64,000 nucleotides of DNA from Ulva prolifera (taxonomy: Eukaryota > Chlorophyta > Ulvophyceae > Ulvales > Ulvaceae). The notes below the pieces were generated by a model. It saw nothing but the letters and a program-made list of their open reading frames with translations. It searched no databases and was not told where the DNA came from. How positions within the stretch are numbered: position 1 is the stretch's first letter; each line of letters starts with the position of its first letter. Shown here piece by piece: positions 1-13,900 of this stretch. Made by a program: the position numbers and the translations under genes. The DNA is taken from contig CM041197.1 in NCBI GenBank assembly GCA_023078555.1, positions 6,097,810 to 6,161,809 of the forward strand. The letters run 5' to 3'.

Positions 1-2895
1 ATATAATATTTATGTGTGTCAGATATACTGATTTACATTGAGCCCATGCCTGCTTGCATTCTAGCTGTTGTGTAGTCCACGTTCTTCAAAAACTGTGTAC
101 TTTCGGAGAAGACATGCATGGGAGGTCCTTTACACGCCGCGCTCATTTCTTCATGTTGTATACATACATATCATGCCAATGTGTGTCAGACGGAAAATTT
201 TCATTGTCCTCGTGCCCGCGTGCATTCCTACTAGTGTGTAGATCACGATCTTCAAAAACTGTGTACTTTCGAAGCAGGCATGCATGGGAGTACGTTTACA
301 TTGGCGCGCTCACTTCTTCATGTTGTATACATACATATCATGCCAATGGGTGTCAGATGGAAATTTTTCTTGGACCTCGTGCCCGCGTGCATTCCTACTA
401 GTGTGTAGACCACGTTCTGCGAAAACTGTGTACTTTCGAAGCAGGCAAGCCTGGGAGTACCTTTACATCGACGCACTCATTTCTACATGTTGTATACATA
501 CATATAATGTTAATATGTGTCGGATATACTGATTTACATTGAGCCCATGCCCGCGTGCATAACAACTGGTGTGTAGATCACGATCTTCAAAAACTGTTTA
601 CTTTCGAAGCAGGCATGCATGAGAGTACGTTTACATTGGCGCGCTCACTTCTACATGTTGTATACATACATATCATGCCAATGTGTGTCTGATGGAAAAG
701 TTTCATTGACCTCGTGCCCGCGTGCATTCCTACTAGTGTGTAGACCACATTCTCCGAAAACTGTGTACTTTCGAAGCAGGCAGGCCTGGGAGTACCTTTA
801 CATCGACGCGCTCATTTCTACATGTTGTATACATACATATAATATTTATGTGTGTCAGATATACTGATTTACATTGAGCCCATGCCTGCTTGCATTCTAG
901 CTGTTGTGTAGTCCACATTCTTCAAAAACTGTGTACTTTCGGAGAAGACATGCATGGGAGGGCCTTTACACACCGCGCTCATTTCATCATGTTGTATACA
1001 TACATATCATGCCAATGTGTGTCAGATGGGAAATTTTCATTGACCTCGTGCCCGCGTGCATTCCTACTAGTGTGTAGACCACGTTCTGCGAAAACTGTGT
1101 ACTTTCGAAGCAGGCAGGCCTGGGAGTACCTTTACATCGACGCGCTCATTTCTACATGTTGTATACATACATATAATGTTAATGTGTGTCAGATATACTG
1201 ATTTACATTGAGCCCATGCCTGCTTGCATTCTAGCTGTTGTGTAGTCCACGTTCTTCAAAAACTGTGTACTTTCGGAGAAGACATGCATGGGAGGTCCTT
1301 TACACGCCGCGCTCATTTCTTCATGTTGTATACATACATATCATGCCAATGTGTGTCAGACGGAAAATTTTCATTGTCCTCGTGCCCGCGTGCATTCCTA
1401 CTAGTGTGTAGACCACGATCTTCAAAAACTGTGTACTTTCGAAGCTGGCAGGCATGGGAGTACGTTTACATTGGCGCGCTCACTTCTACATGTTGTATAC
1501 ATACATATCATGCCAATGTGTGTCAGATATACTGATTTACATTGAGCCCATGCCTGCTTGCATTCTAGCTGTTGTGTAGTCCACATTCTTCAAAAACTGT
1601 GTACTTTCGGAGAAGACATGCATGGGAGGGCCTTTACACACCGCGCTCATTTCTTCATGCTGTATACATACATATCATGCCAATGTGTGCCAGACGGAAA
1701 ATTTTCATTGTCCTCGTGCCCGCGTGCATTCCTACTAGTGTGTAGACCACGATCTTCAAAAACTGTGTACTTTCGAAGCTGGCAGGCATGGGAGTACGTT
1801 TACATTGGCGCGCTCACTTCTACATGTTGTATACATACATATCATGCCAATGTTTGTCAGATATACTGATTTACATTGAGCCCATGCCTGCTTGCATTCT
1901 AGCTGTTGTGTAGTCCACGTTCTTCAAAAACTGTGTACTTTCGGAGAAGACATGCATGGGAGGTCCTTTACACGCCGCGCTCATTTCTTCATGTTGTATA
2001 CATACATATCATGCCAATGTGTGTCAGACGGAAAATTTTCATTGTCCTCGTGCCCGCGTGCATTCCTACTAGTGTGTAGACCACGATCTTCAAAAACTGT
2101 GTACTTTCGAAGCTGGCAGGCATGGGAGTACGTTTACATTGGCGCGCTCACTTCTACATGTTGTATACATACATATCATGCCAATGTTTGTCAGATATAC
2201 TGATTTACATTGAGCCCATGCCTGCTTGCATTCTAGCTGTTGTGTAGTCCACATTCTTCAAAAACTGTGTACTTTCGGAGAAGACATGCATGGGAGGTCC
2301 TTTACACGCCGCGCTCATTTCTTCATGTTGTATACATACATATCATGCCAATGTGTGTCAAATGGGAAAATTTTCATTGACCTCGTGCCCGCGTTCATTC
2401 CTACTAGTGTGTAGACCACGTTCTGCGAAAACTGTGTACTTTCGAAGCAGGCAGGCCTGGGAGTACCTTTACATCGACGCGCTCATTTCTACATGTTGTA
2501 TACATACATATAATATTTATGTGTGTCAGATATACTGATTTACATTGAGCCCATGCCTGCTTGCATTCTAGCTGTTGTGTAGTCCACGTTCTTCAAAAAC
2601 TGTGTACTTTCGGAGAAGACATGCATGGGAGGTCCTTTACACGCCGCGCTCATTTCTTCATGTTGTATACATACATATCATGCCAATGTGTGTCAAATGG
2701 GAAAAGTTTCATTGATCTCGTGCCCGCGTTCATTCCTACTAGTGTGTAGACCACGTTCTGCGAAAACTGTGTACTTTCGAAGCAGGCAGGCCTGGGAGTA
2801 CCTTTACATCGACGCGCTCATTTCTACATGTTGTATACATACATATAATATTTATGTGTGTCAGATATACTGATTTACATTGAGCCCATGCCTGC

Positions 2896-5404
2896 TTGCA
2901 TTCTAGCTGTTGTGTACTCCACGTTCTTCAAAAACTGTGTACTTTCGGAGAAGACATGCATGGGAGGTCCTTTACACGCCGCGCTCATTTCTTCATGTTG
3001 TATACATACATATCATGCCAATGTGTGTCAGACGGAAAATTTACATTGTCCTCGTGCCCGCGTGCATTCCTACTAGTGTGTAGATCACGATCTTCAAAAA
3101 CTGTGTACTTTCGAAGCAGGCATGCATGGGAGTACGTTTACATTGGCGCGCTCACTTCTTCATGTTGTATACATACATATCATGCCAATGGGTGTCAGAT
3201 GGAAATTTTTCTTGGACCTCGTGCCCGCGTGCATTCCTACTAGTGTGTAGACCACGTTCTGCGAAAACTGTGTACTTTCGAAGCAGGCAAGCCTGGGAGT
3301 ACCTTTACATCGACGCACTCATTTCTACATGTTGTATACATACATATAATGTTAATATGTGTCGGATATACTGATTTACATTGAGCCCATGCCCGCGTGC
3401 ATAACAACTGGTGTGTAGATCACGATCTTCAAAAACTGTTTACTTTCGAAGCAGGCATGCATGAGAGTACGTTTACATTGGCGCGCTCACTTCTACATGT
3501 TGTATACATACATATCATGCCAATGTGTGTCAGATGGAAAAGTTTCATTGACCTCGTGCCCGCGTGCATTCCTACTAGTGTGTAGACCACATTCTCCGAA
3601 AACTGTGCACTTTCGAAGCAGGCAGGCCTGGGAGTACCTTTACATCGACGCGCTCATTTCTACATGTTGTATACATACATATAATATTTATGTGTGTCAG
3701 ATATACTGATTTACATTGAGCCCATGCCTGCTTGCATTCTAGCTGTTGTGTAGTCCACGTTCTTCAAAAACTGTGTACTTTCGGAGAAGACATGCATGGG
3801 AGGTCCTTTACACGCCGCGCTCATTTCTTCATGTTGTATACATACATATCATGCCAATGTGTGTCAAATGGGAAAATTTTCATTGACCTCGTGCCCGCGT
3901 TCATTCCTACTAGTGTGTAGACCACGTTCTGCGAAAACTGTGTACTTTCGAAGCAGGCAGGCCTGGGAGTACCTTTACATCGACGCGCTCATTTCTACAT
4001 GTTGTATACATACATATAATGTTAATGTGTGTCAGATATACTGATTTACATTGAGCCCATGCCTGCTTGCATTCTAGCTGTTGTGTAGTCCACGTTCTTC
4101 AAAAACTGTGTACTTTCGGAGAAGACATGCATGGGAGGTCCTTTACACGCCGCGCTCATTTCTTCATGTTGTATACATACATATCATGCCAATGTGTGTC
4201 AGACGGAAAATTTTCATTGTCCTCGTGCCCGCGTGCATTCCTACTAGTGTGTAGACCACGATCTTCAAAAACTGTGTACTTTCGAAGCTGGCAGGCATGG
4301 GAGTACGTTTACATTGGCGCGCTCACTTCTACATGTTGTATACATACATATCATGCCAATGTGTGTCAGATATACTGATTTACATTGAGCCCATGCCTGC
4401 TTGCATTCTAGCTGTTGTGTAGTCCACATTCTTCAAAAACTGTGTACTTTCGGAGAAGACATGCATGGGAGGGCCTTTACACACCGCGCTCATTTCTTCA
4501 TGTTGTATACATACATATCATGCCAATGTGTGTCAGACGGAAAATTTTCATTGTCCTCGTGCCCGCGTGCATTCCTACTAGTGTGTAGACCACGATCTTC
4601 AAAAACTGTGTACTTTCGAAGCTGGCAGGCATGGGAGTACGTTTACATTGGCGCGCTCACTTCTACATGTTGTATACATACATATCATGCCAATGTTTGT
4701 CAGATATACTGATTTACATTGAGCCCATGCCTGCTTGCATTCTAGCTGTTGTGTAGTCCACATTCTTCAAAAACTGTGTACTTTCGGAGAAGACATGCAT
4801 GGGAGGTCCTTTACACGCCGCGCTCATTTCTTCATGTTGTATACATACATATCATGCCAATGTGTGTCAAATGGGAAAATTTTCATTGACCTCGTGCCCG
4901 CGTTCATTCCTACTAGTGTGTAGACCACGTTCTGCGAAAACTGTGTACTTTCGAAGCAGGCAGGCCTGGGAGTACCTTTACATCGACGCGCTCATTTCTA
5001 CATGTTGTATACATACATATAATATTTATGTGTGTCAGATATACTGATTTACATTGAGCCCATGCCTGCTTGCATTCTAGCTGTTGTGTAGTCCACGTTC
5101 TTCAAAAACTGTGTACTTTCGGAGAAGACATGCATGGGAGGTCCTTTACACGCCGCGCTCATTTCTTCATGTTGTATACATACATATCATGCCAATGTGT
5201 GTCAAATGGGAAAAATTTCATTGATCTCGTGCCCGCGTTCATTCCTACTAGTGTGTAGACCACGTTCTGCGAAAACTGTGTACTTTCGAAGCAGGCAGGC
5301 CTGGGAGTACCTTTACATCGACGCGCTCATTTCTACATGTTGTATACATACATATAATATTTATGTGTGTCAGATATACTGATTTACATTGAGCCCATGC
5401 CTGC
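2896..5404 (+). repeat. Higher-order satellite unit of 2,509 bp, copy 1
   Basis: A run of about 15 monomers carrying a rare variant (TGTGTACTCC at 2911 instead of the usual TGTGTAGTCC) recurs 2,509 bp later (5420). Frame starts at 2896, 3126, 3397, 3461, 3732, 3796, 4067 and 4401 all reappear at +2,509. Related blocks begin near 54 and 11,924. This is multi-kilobase homogenisation above the dimer level. Confidence 0.85.
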
Positions 5405-7913
5405 TTGCATTCTAGCTGTTGTGTACTCCACGTTCTTCAAAAACTGTGTACTTTCGGAGAAGACATGCATGGGAGGTCCTTTACACGCCGCGCTCATTTC
5501 TTCATGTTGTATACATACATATCATGCCAATGTGTGTCAGACGGAAAATTTTCATTGTCCTCGTGCCCGCGTGCATTCCTACTAGTGTGTAGATCACGAT
5601 CTTCAAAAACTGTGTACTTTCGAAGCAGGCATGCATGGGAGTACGTTTACATTGGCGCGCTCACTTCTTCATGTTGTATACATACATATCATGCCAATGG
5701 GTGTCAGATGGAAATTTTTCTTGGACCTCGTGCCCGCGTGCATTCCTACTAGTGTGTAGACCACGTTCTGCGAAAACTGTGTACTTTCGAAGCAGGCAAG
5801 CCTGGGAGTACCTTTACATCGACGCACTCATTTCTACATGTTGTATACATACATATAATGTTAATATGTGTCGGATATACTGATTTACATTGAGCCCATG
5901 CCCGCGTGCATAACAACTGGTGTGTAGATCACGATCTTCAAAAACTGTTTACTTTCGAAGCAGGCATGCATGAGAGTACGTTTACATTGGCGCGCTCACT
6001 TCTACATGTTGTATACATACATATCATGCCAATGTGTGTCAGATGGAAAAGTTTCATTGACCTCGTGCCCGCGTGCATTCCTACTAGTGTGTAGACCACA
6101 TTCTCCGAAAACTGTGTACTTTCGAAGCAGGCAGGCCTGGGAGTACCTTTACATCGACGCGCTCATTTCTACATGTTGTATACATACATATAATATTTAT
6201 GTGTGTCAGATATACTGATTTACATTGAGCCCATGCCTGCTTGCATTCTAGCTGTTGTGTAGTCCACGTTCTTCAAAAACTGTGTACTTTCGGAGAAGAC
6301 ATGCATGGGAGGTCCTTTACACGCCGCGCTCATTTCTTCATGTTGTATACATACATATCATGCCAATGTGTGTCAAATGGGAAAATTTTCATTGACCTCG
6401 TGCCCGCGTGCATTCCTACTAGTGTGTAGACCACGTTCTGCGAAAACTGTGTACTTTCGAAGCAGGCAGGCCTGGGAGTACCTTTACATCGACGCGCTCA
6501 TTTCTACATGTTGTATACATACATATAATGTTAATGTGTGTCAGATATACTGATTTACATTGAGCCCATGCCTGCTTGCATTCTAGCTGTTGTGTAGTCC
6601 ACGTTCTTCAAAAACTGTGTACTTTCGGAGAAGACATGCATGGGAGGTCCTTTACACGCCGCGCTCATTTCTTCATGTTGTATACATACATATCATGCCA
6701 ATGTGTGTCAGACGGAAAATTTTCATTGTCCTCGTGCCCGCGTGCATTCCTACTAGTGTGTAGACCACGATCTTCAAAAACTGTGTACTTTCGAAGCTGG
6801 CAGGCATGGGAGTACGTTTACATTGGCGCGCTCACTTCTACATGTTGTATACATACATATCATGCCAATGTGTGTCAGATATACTGATTTACATTGAGCC
6901 CATGCCTGCTTGCATTCTAGCTGTTGTGTAGTCCACATTCTTCAAAAACTGTGTACTTTCGGAGAAGACATGCATGGGAGGGCCTTTACACACCGCGCTC
7001 ATTTCTTCATGTTGTATACATACATATCATGCCAATGTGTGTCAAATGGGAAAATTTTCATTGACCTCGTGCCCGCGTTCACTCCTACTAGTGTGTAGAC
7101 CACGTTCTGCGAAAACTGTGTACTTTCGAAGCAGGCAGGCCTGGGAGTACCTTTACATCGACGCGCTCATTTCTACATGTTGTATACATACATATAATGT
7201 TAATGTGTGTCAGATATACTGATTTACATTGAGCCCATGCCTGCTTGCATTCTAGCTGTTGTGTAGTCCACGTTCTTCAAAAACTGTGTACTTTCGGAGA
7301 AGACATGCATGGGAGGTCCTTTACACGCCGCGCTCATTTCTTCATGTTGTATACATACATATCATGCCAATGTGTGTCAGACGGAAAATTTTCATTGTCC
7401 TCGTGCCCGCGTGCATTCCTACTAGTGTGTAGACCACGATCTTCAAAAACTGTGTACTTTCGAAGCTGGCAGGCATGGGAGTACGTTTACATTGGCGCGC
7501 TCACTTCTACATGTTGTATACATACATATCATGCCAATGTTTGTCAGATATACTGATTTACATTGAGCCCATGCCTGCTTGCATTCTAGCTGTTGTGTAG
7601 TCCACATTCTTCAAAAACTGTGTACTTTCGGAGAAGACATGCATGGGAGGTCCTTTACACGCCGCGCTCATTTCTTCATGTTGTATACATACATATCATG
7701 CCAATGTGTGTCAGACGGAAAATTTTCATTGTCCTCGTGCCCGCGTGCATTCCTACTAGTGTGTAGACCACGATCTTCAAAAACTGTGTACTTTCGAAGC
7801 TGGCAGGCATGGGAGTACGTTTACATTGGCGCGCTCACTTCTACATGTTGTATACATACATATCATGCCAATGTTTGTCAGATATACTGATTTACATTGA
7901 GCCCATGCCTGCT
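5405..7913 (+). repeat. Higher-order satellite unit of 2,509 bp, copy 2
   Basis: Second copy of the 2,896-5,404 block with the same order of a, b and c monomer variants, keeping the 2,509-bp offset to about 6,910 and shifting by 1 bp after it. The rare TGTGTACTCC variant lies at 5420. Unequal exchange or segmental amplification within the array is the simple explanation. Confidence 0.8.
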
Positions 7914-10900
7914 TGCATTCTAGCTGTTGTGTAGTCCACATTCTTCAAAAACTGTGTACTTTCGGAGAAGACATGCATGGGAGGGCCTTTACACACCGCG
8001 CTCATTTCTTCATGTTGTATACATACATATCATGCCAATGTGTGTCAGACGGAAAATTTTCATTGTCCTCGTGCCCGCGTGCATTCCTACTAGTGTGTAG
8101 ACCACGATCTTCAAAAACTGTGTACTTTCGAAGCTGGCAGGCATGGGAGTACCTTTACATCGACGCGCTCATTTCTACATGTTGTATACATACATATCAT
8201 GCCAATGTTTGTCAGATATACTGATTTACATTGAGCCCATGCCTGCTTGCATTCTAGCTGTTGTGTAGTCCACGTTCTTCAAAAACTGTGTACTTTCGGA
8301 GAAGACATGCATGGGAGGTCCTTTACACGCCGCGCTCATTTCTTCATGTTGTATACATACATATCATGCCAATGTGTGTCAGACGGAAAATTTTCATTGT
8401 CCTCGTGCCCGCGTGCATTCCTACTAGTGTGTAGACCACGATCTTCAAAAACTGTGTACTTTCGAAGCTGGCAGGCATGGGAGTACGTTTACATTGGCGC
8501 GCTCACTTCTACATGTTGTATACATACATATCATGCCAATGTGTGTCAGATATACTGATTTACATTGAGCCCATGCCTGCTTGCATTCTAGCTGTTGTGT
8601 AGTCCACATTCTTCAAAAACTGTGTACTTTCGGAGAAGACATGCATGGGAGGGCCTTTACACACCGCGCTCATTTCTTCATGTTGTATACATACATAACA
8701 TGCCAATGTGTGGCAAATGGGAAAATTTTCATTGGCCTCGTGCCCGCGTTCACTCCTACTAGTGTGTAGACCACGTTCTGCGAAAACTGTGTACTTTCGA
8801 AGCAGGCAGGCCTGGGAGTACCTTTACATCGACGCGCTCATTTCTACATGTTGTATACATACATATAATGTTAATGTGTGTCAGATATACTGATTTACAT
8901 TGAGCCCATGCCTGCTTGCATTCTAGCTGTTGTGTAGTCCACGTTCTTCAAAAACTGTGTACTTTCGGAGAAGACATGCATGGGAGGTCCTTTACACGCC
9001 GCGCTCATTTCTTCATGTTGTATACATACATATCATGCCAATGTGTGTCAGACGGAAAATTTTCATTGTCCTCGTGCCCGCGTGCATTCCTACTAGTGTG
9101 TAGACCACGATCTTCAAAAACTGTGTACTTTCGAAGCTGGCAGGCATGGGAGTACGTTTACATTGGCGCGCTCACTTCTACATGTTGTATACATACATAT
9201 CATGCCAATGTTTGTCAGATATACTGATTTACATTGAGCCCATGCCTGCTTGCATTCTAGCTGTTGTGTAGTCCACGTTCTTCAAAAACTGTGTACTTTC
9301 GGAGAAGACATGCATGGGAGGTCCTTTACACGCCGCGCTCATTTCTTCATGTTGTATACATACATATCATGCCAATGTGTGTCAGACGGAAAATTTTCAT
9401 TGTCCTCGTGCCCGCGTGCATTCCTACTAGTGTGTAGACCACGATCTTCAAAAACTGTGTACTTTCGAAGCTGGCAGGCATGGGAGTACGTTTACATTGG
9501 CGCGCTCACTTCTACATGTTGTATACATACATATCATGCCAATGTGTGTCAGATATACTGATTTACATTGAGCCCATGCCTGCTTGCATTCTAGCTGTTG
9601 TGTAGTCCACATTCTTCAAAAACTGTGTACTTTCGGAGAAGACATGCATGGGAGGGCCTTTACACACCGCGCTCATTTCTTCATGTTGTATACATACATA
9701 TCATGCCAATGTGTGTCAAATGGGAAAATTTTCATTGGCCTCGTGCCCGCGTTCACTCCTACTAGTGTGTAGACCACGTTCTGCGAAAACTGTGTACTTT
9801 CGAAGCAGGCAGGCCTGGGAGTACCTTTACATCGACGCGCTCATTTCTACATGTTGTATACATACATATAATGTTAATGTGTGTCAGATATACTGATTTA
9901 CATTGAGCCCATGCCTGCTTGCATTCTAGCTGTTGTGTAGTCCACGTTCTTCAAAAACTGTGTACTTTCGGAGAAGACATGCATGGGAGGTCCTTTACAC
10001 GCCGCGCTCATTTCTTCATGTTGTATACATACATATCATGCCAATGTGTGTCAGACGGAAAATTTTCATTGTCCTCGTGCCCGCGTGCATTCCTACTAGT
10101 GTGTAGACCACGATCTTCAAAAACTGTGTACTTTCGAAGCTGGCAGGCATGGGAGTACGTTTACATTGGCGCGCTCACTTCTACATGTTGTATACATACA
10201 TATCATGCCAATGTTTGTCAGATATACTGATTTACATTGAGCCCATGCCTGCTTGCATTCTAGCTGTTGTGTAGTCCACATTCTTCAAAAACTGTGTACT
10301 TTCGGAGAAGACATGCATGGGAGGTCCTTTACACGCCGCGCTCATTTCTTCATGTTGTATACATACATATCATGCCAATGTGTGTCAGACGGAAAATTTT
10401 CATTGTCCTCGTGCCCGCGTGCATTCCTACTAGTGTGTAGACCACGATCTTCAAAAACTGTGTACTTTCGAAGCTGGCAGGCATGGGAGTACGTTTACAT
10501 TGGCGCGCTCACTTCTACATGTTGTATACATACATATCATGCCAATGTTTGTCAGATATACTGATTTACATTGAGCCCATGCCTGCTTGCATTCTAGCTG
10601 TTGTGTAGTCCACGTTCTTCAAAAACTGTGTACTTTCGGAGAAGACATGCATGGGAGGTCCTTTACACGCCGCGCTCATTTCTTCATGTTGTATACATAC
10701 ATATCATGCCAATGTGTGTCAGACGGAAAATTTTCATTGTCCTCGTGCCCGCGTGCATTCCTACTAGTGTGTAGACCACGATCTTCAAAAACTGTGTACT
10801 TTCGAAGCTGGCAGGCATGGGAGTACGTTTACATTGGCGCGCTCACTTCTACATGTTGTATACATACATATCATGCCAATGTGTGTCAGATATACTGATT

Positions 10901-13900
10901 TACATTGAGCCCATGCCTGCTTGCATTCTAGCTGTTGTGTAGTCCACATTCTTCAAAAACTGTGTACTTTCGGAGAAGACATGCATGGGAGGGCCTTTAC
11001 ACACCGCGCTCATTTCTTCATGTTGTATACATACATATCATGCCAATGTGTGTCAAATGGGAAAATTTTCATTGGCCTCGTGCCCGCGTTCACTCCTACT
11101 AGTGTGTAGACCACGTTCTGCGAAAACTGTGTACTTTCGAAGCAGGCAGGCCTGGGAGTACCTTTACATCGACGCGCTCATTTCTACATGTTGTATACAT
11201 ACATATAATGTTAATGTGTGTCAGATATACTGATTTACATTGAGCCCATGCCTGCTTGCATTCTAGCTGTTGTGTAGTCCACGTTCTTCAAAAACTGTGT
11301 ACTTTCGGAGAAGACATGCATGGGAGGTCCTTTACACGCCGCGCTCATTTCTTCATGTTGTATACATACATATCATGCCAATGTGTGTCAGACGGAAAAT
11401 TTTCATTGTCCTCGTGCCCGCGTGCATTCCTACTAGTGTGTAGACCACGATCTTCAAAAACTGTGTACTTTCGAAGCTGGCAGGCATGGGAGTACGTTTA
11501 CATTGGCGCGCTCACTTCTACATGTTGTATACATACATATCATGCCAATGTTTGTCAGATATACTGATTTACATTGAGCCCATGCCTGCTTGCATTCTAG
11601 CTGTTGTGTAGTCCACATTCTTCAAAAACTGTGTACTTTCGGAGAAGACATGCATGGGAGGTCCTTTACACGCCGCGCTCATTTCTTCATGTTGTATACA
11701 TACATATCATGCCAATGTGTGTCAGACGGAAAATTTTCATTGTCCTCGTGCCCGCGTGCATTCCTACTAGTGTGTAGACCACGATCTTCAAAAACTGTGT
11801 ACTTTCGAAGCTGGCAGGCATGGGAGTACGTTTACATTGGCGCGCTCACTTCTACATGTTGTATACATACATATCATGCCAATGTTTGTCAGATATACTG
11901 ATTTACATTGAGCCCATGCCTGCTTGCATTCTAGCTGTTGTGTAGTCCACGTTCTTCAAAAACTGTGTACTTTCGGAGAAGACATGCATGGGAGGTCCTT
12001 TACACGCCGCGCTCATTTCTTCATGTTGTATACATACATATCATGCCAATGTGTGTCAGACGGAAAATTTTCATTGTCCTCGTGCCCGCGTGCATTCCTA
12101 CTAGTGTGTAGATCACGATCTTCAAAAACTGTGTACTTTCGAAGCAGGCATGCATGGGAGTACGTTTACATTGGCGCGCTCACTTCTTCATGTTGTATAC
12201 ATACATATCATGCCAATGGGTGTCAGATGGAAATTTTTCTTGGACCTCGTGCCCGCGTGCATTCCTACTAGTGTGTAGACCACGTTCTGCGAAAACTGTG
12301 TACTTTCGAAGCAGGCAAGCCTGGGAGTACCTTTACATCGACGCACTCATTTTTACATGTTGTATACATACATATAATGTTAATATGTGTCGGATATACT
12401 GATTTACATTGAGCCCATGCCCGCGTGCATAACAACTGGTGTGTAGATCACGATCTTCAAAAACTGTTTACTTTCGAAGCAGGCATGCATGAGAGTACGT
12501 TTACATTGGCGCGCTCACTTCTACATGTTGTATACATACATATCATGCCAATGTTTGTCAGATATACTGATTTACATTGAGCCCATGCCTGCTTGCATTC
12601 TAGCTGTTGTGTAGTCCACGTTCTTCAAAAACTGTGTACTTTCGGAGAAGACATGCATGGGAGGTCCTTTACACGCCGCGCTCATTTCTTCATGTTGTAT
12701 ACATACATATCATGCCAATGTGTGTCAGACGGAAAATTTTCATTGTCCTCGTGCCCGCGTGCATTCCTACTAGTGTGTAGACCACGATCTTCAAAAACTG
12801 TGTACTTTCGAAGCTGGCAGGCATGGGAGTACGTTTACATTGGCGCGCTCACTTCTACATGTTGTATACATACATATCATGCCAATGTTTGTCAGATATA
12901 CTGATTTACATTGAGCCCATGCCTGCTTGCATTCTAGCTGTTGTGTAGTCCACGTTCTTCAAAAACTGTGTACTTTCGGAGAAGACATGCATGGGAGGTC
13001 CTTTACACGCCGCGCTCATTTCTTCATGTTGTATACATACATATCATGCCAATGTGTGTCAGACGGAAAATTTTCATTGTCCTCGTGCCCGCGTGCATTC
13101 CTACTAGTGTGTAGATCACGATCTTCAAAAACTGTGTACTTTCGAAGCAGGCATGCATGGGAGTACGTTTACATTGGCGCGCTCACTTCTTCATGTTGTA
13201 TACATACATATCATGCCAATGTGTGTCAGATGGAAAAGTTTCATTGACCTCGTGCCCGCGTGCATTCCTACTAGTGTGTAGACCACATTCTTCGAAAACT
13301 GTGTACTTTCGAAGCAGGCAGGCCTGGGAGTACCTTTACATCGACGCGCTCATTTCTACATGTTGTATACATACATATAATATTTATGTGTGTCAGATAT
13401 ACTGATTTACATTGAGCCCATGCCTGCTTGCATTCTAGCTGTTGTGTAGTCCACGTTCTTCAAAAACTGTGTACTTTCGGAGAAGACATGCATGGGAGGG
13501 CCTTTACACACCGCGCTCATTTCTTCATGTTGTATACATACATATCATGCCAATGTGTGTCAGATGGAAAATTTTCATTGTCCTCGTGCCCGCGTGCATT
13601 CCTACTAGTGTGTAGACCACGTTCTGCGAAAACTGTGTACTTTCGAAGCAGGCAGGCCTGGGAGTACCTTTACATCGACGCGCTCATTTCTACATGTTGT
13701 ATACATACATATAATGTTAATGTGTGTCAGATATACTGATTTACATTGAGCCCATGCCTGCTTGCATTCTAGCTGTTGTGTAGTCCACGTTCTTCAAAAA
13801 CTGTGTACTTTCGGAGAAGACATGCATGGGAGGTCCTTTACACGCCGCGCTCATTTCTTCATGTTGTATACATACATATCATGCCAATGTGTGTCAAATG

